Positions 63,184 to 64,000 of a DNA stretch of 64,000 nt are shown here, one piece after another. The position numbers were made by a program, and so were the translations under genes. This DNA is from Rhodoferax sp. (lineage in GTDB: Bacteria; Pseudomonadota; Gammaproteobacteria; Burkholderiales; Burkholderiaceae_C): positions 620,001-684,000 of the forward strand of contig JAGRPL010000004.1 of assembly GCA_019449595.1 (NCBI GenBank), given 5' to 3'. The notes under the pieces were generated by a model that was not told where the DNA came from, made no database searches, and was given only the letters and a program-made list of their open reading frames with translations. Numbering within the stretch: position 1 is the first letter of the stretch; the number at the start of each line of letters is the position of its first letter.

Positions 63184-64000
63184 TCAACCCAGGCTCAACT
63201 CGGCTTTGGCAAAGCGGCGGTACACGGAATACAGAATCAGTGTGGCAGTCAGCAGGACCGAGCCCAGCGCGCAGGCCATGCCCCAGTTGACATCCACGTT
63301 GGTGTACTGGGCCACGTAGTAGCTCAGCATCTGGTCGGCTGCGCCACCCAGCAGGGCTGGGGTGACGTAATAGCCTATGGAGGTGATGAACACCAGCAGG
63401 CCACCCGCAGCCACGCCGGGGTAGGTCTGGGGCACGTAGACCCGGAAGAAGGCGGCCAGCGGTGCACTGCCCAGCGACACCGCGGCGCGCACGTAGTTCT
63501 GCGGCACCGACTTCATCACGCTGTACAGCGGCAGGATCATGAATGGCAGCAGGATATGCACCATGGCAATCACCACGCCCAGCCGGTTGAACAGCAGCGG
63601 AATGGGGCCGTCCGTCAGGCCGGTGAACATCAGGAAGCGGTTCACCAGTCCGTTGGATTGCAGCAGCACGATCCAGGCGGCAATGCGCACCAGCACCGAG
63701 GTCCAGAAGGGCAGCAGCACCAGGATCATCATCAGGTTGGCACGGCGCTCGCTCAGGGTGGACAACCAGTACGCCAGCGGATAACCGATCAGGATGCACA
63801 CCAGCGTCACCACGGCGCTGATGGAGAAGGTGCGCAGCAGGATGTCGCTGAATGCGGCTTCCTCCGCGCCGACGCGCACGATCTGGCCCTGCGCATCGCG
63901 CTTGAGGTCCAGTGAGGTCAGCAGGTAGTCCGGCGTCCAGCGGGAACTGTTCTTGGCAATGGCCCACCAGTAGGGCAGTTCGCCCCAGCGCGGGTCGTGG
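63184..64000 (-). CDS. ABC transporter permease, PotB type (N-terminus outside the window)
   Basis: The frame remains open from 63184 to the window end, so the start is outside. The visible part has a periplasmic segment (RWGELPYWWAIAKNSSRWTP), helices and the EAA loop AAVSLGSAPLAAFFRVYVPQTYPG. PotB/PotH-type permeases form a heteromer with PotC-type ones. Part of the operon that continues with PotC, ureohydrolase, cupin, gabD and the chemoreceptor. Confidence 0.93.
   Translation of the reverse strand, partial: HDPRWGELPYWWAIAKNSSRWTPDYLLTSLDLKRDAQGQIVRVGAEEAAFSDILLRTFSISAVVTLVCILIGYPLAYWLSTLSERRANLMMILVLLPFWTSVLVRIAAWIVLLQSNGLVNRFLMFTGLTDGPIPLLFNRLGVVIAMVHILLPFMILPLYSVMKSVPQNYVRAAVSLGSAPLAAFFRVYVPQTYPGVAAGGLLVFITSIGYYVTPALLGGAADQMLSYYVAQYTNVDVNWGMACALGSVLLTATLILYSVYRRFAKAELSLG

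Noticed and set aside
62540..63967. Minus-strand frame across both ABC permease genes
   Set aside because: Wrong frame; the permease frames have clear helices and EAA loops.

Overview
The window is high-GC chromosomal DNA from a betaproteobacterium, almost certainly a member of the Comamonadaceae (Burkholderiales; Rhodoferax/Acidovorax-like). The evidence is the protein families and their order (dnaG-rpoD-aroE, grpE-dnaK-dnaJ, EtfBA next to an acyl-CoA dehydrogenase, paired CoA-transferase subunits) and about ten copies of a short palindrome with the shape GCTAT-N7-(A/G)TAGC, a repeat I associate with this family. No rRNA, CRISPR array, insertion sequence or complete mobile element was seen. 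One tRNA gene, tRNA-Gly(CCC), is present.

Layout. 1-5.4 kb: end of a chemoreceptor gene, a RidA protein, then a transglutaminase translationally coupled to an 865-aa ATP-grasp/alpha-E fusion. 5.6-13.3 kb: a small hydrophilic protein, a STAS-domain protein divergent from comEC, then an unfused ATP-grasp and alpha-E pair (paralogues of the fusion) and a cupin. 13.3-19.7 kb (minus strand): a MoxR-DUF58-TgpA-MltB operon with overlapping genes, followed by a SPOR/DUF2628 protein. 19.7-23.2 kb: a histone-deacetylase-like amidohydrolase, an MscS channel and PPK2. 23.2-28.1 kb: etfBA, acyl-CoA dehydrogenase and nitronate monooxygenase-like genes (fatty or aromatic acyl-CoA oxidation). 28.1-30.3 kb: a visibly AT-richer accessory patch with a metallophosphoesterase and a DUF2971 protein. 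30.3-33.8 kb: an HCCA-isomerase-like gene, divergent TetR, an atypical SDR and a beta-CASP nuclease. 33.8-44.3 kb (minus strand): dnaJ, dnaK, grpE (with a recognisable sigma-32 promoter), FKBP, an HxlR regulator, aroE, rpoD and dnaG.

44.4-50.4 kb: enoyl-CoA hydratase, TrpB-like enzyme, two AhpD/CMD proteins, a PAS-LuxR regulator divergent from the 3-oxoacid CoA-transferase genes, and a small membrane protein. 50.5-55.4 kb (minus strand): a marR-outer membrane factor-emrA-emrB efflux operon, with a consensus promoter buried in a perfect palindrome and almost no 5' leader. 55.5-59.5 kb: tRNA-Gly, a chemoreceptor, a secreted single-Cache protein with a FliA-type promoter, and a second chemoreceptor. 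59.5-64 kb (minus strand): a compact operon of two spermidine/putrescine-type ABC permeases, an agmatinase/guanidinobutyrase-family ureohydrolase, a cupin and succinate-semialdehyde dehydrogenase, with the second chemoreceptor immediately downstream. This suggests uptake and catabolism of a guanidino compound or polyamine, coupled to chemotaxis.

Most genes are ordinary for the family. The points most worth following are the apparently degenerate ATP-grasp active site in the fusion paralogue, the Lys/Trp repeat in the DnaG linker, the family-specific palindromes inserted in frame in six places within coding sequence, the near-leaderless marR promoter, and the chemoreceptor at the end of the guanidino/polyamine operon.
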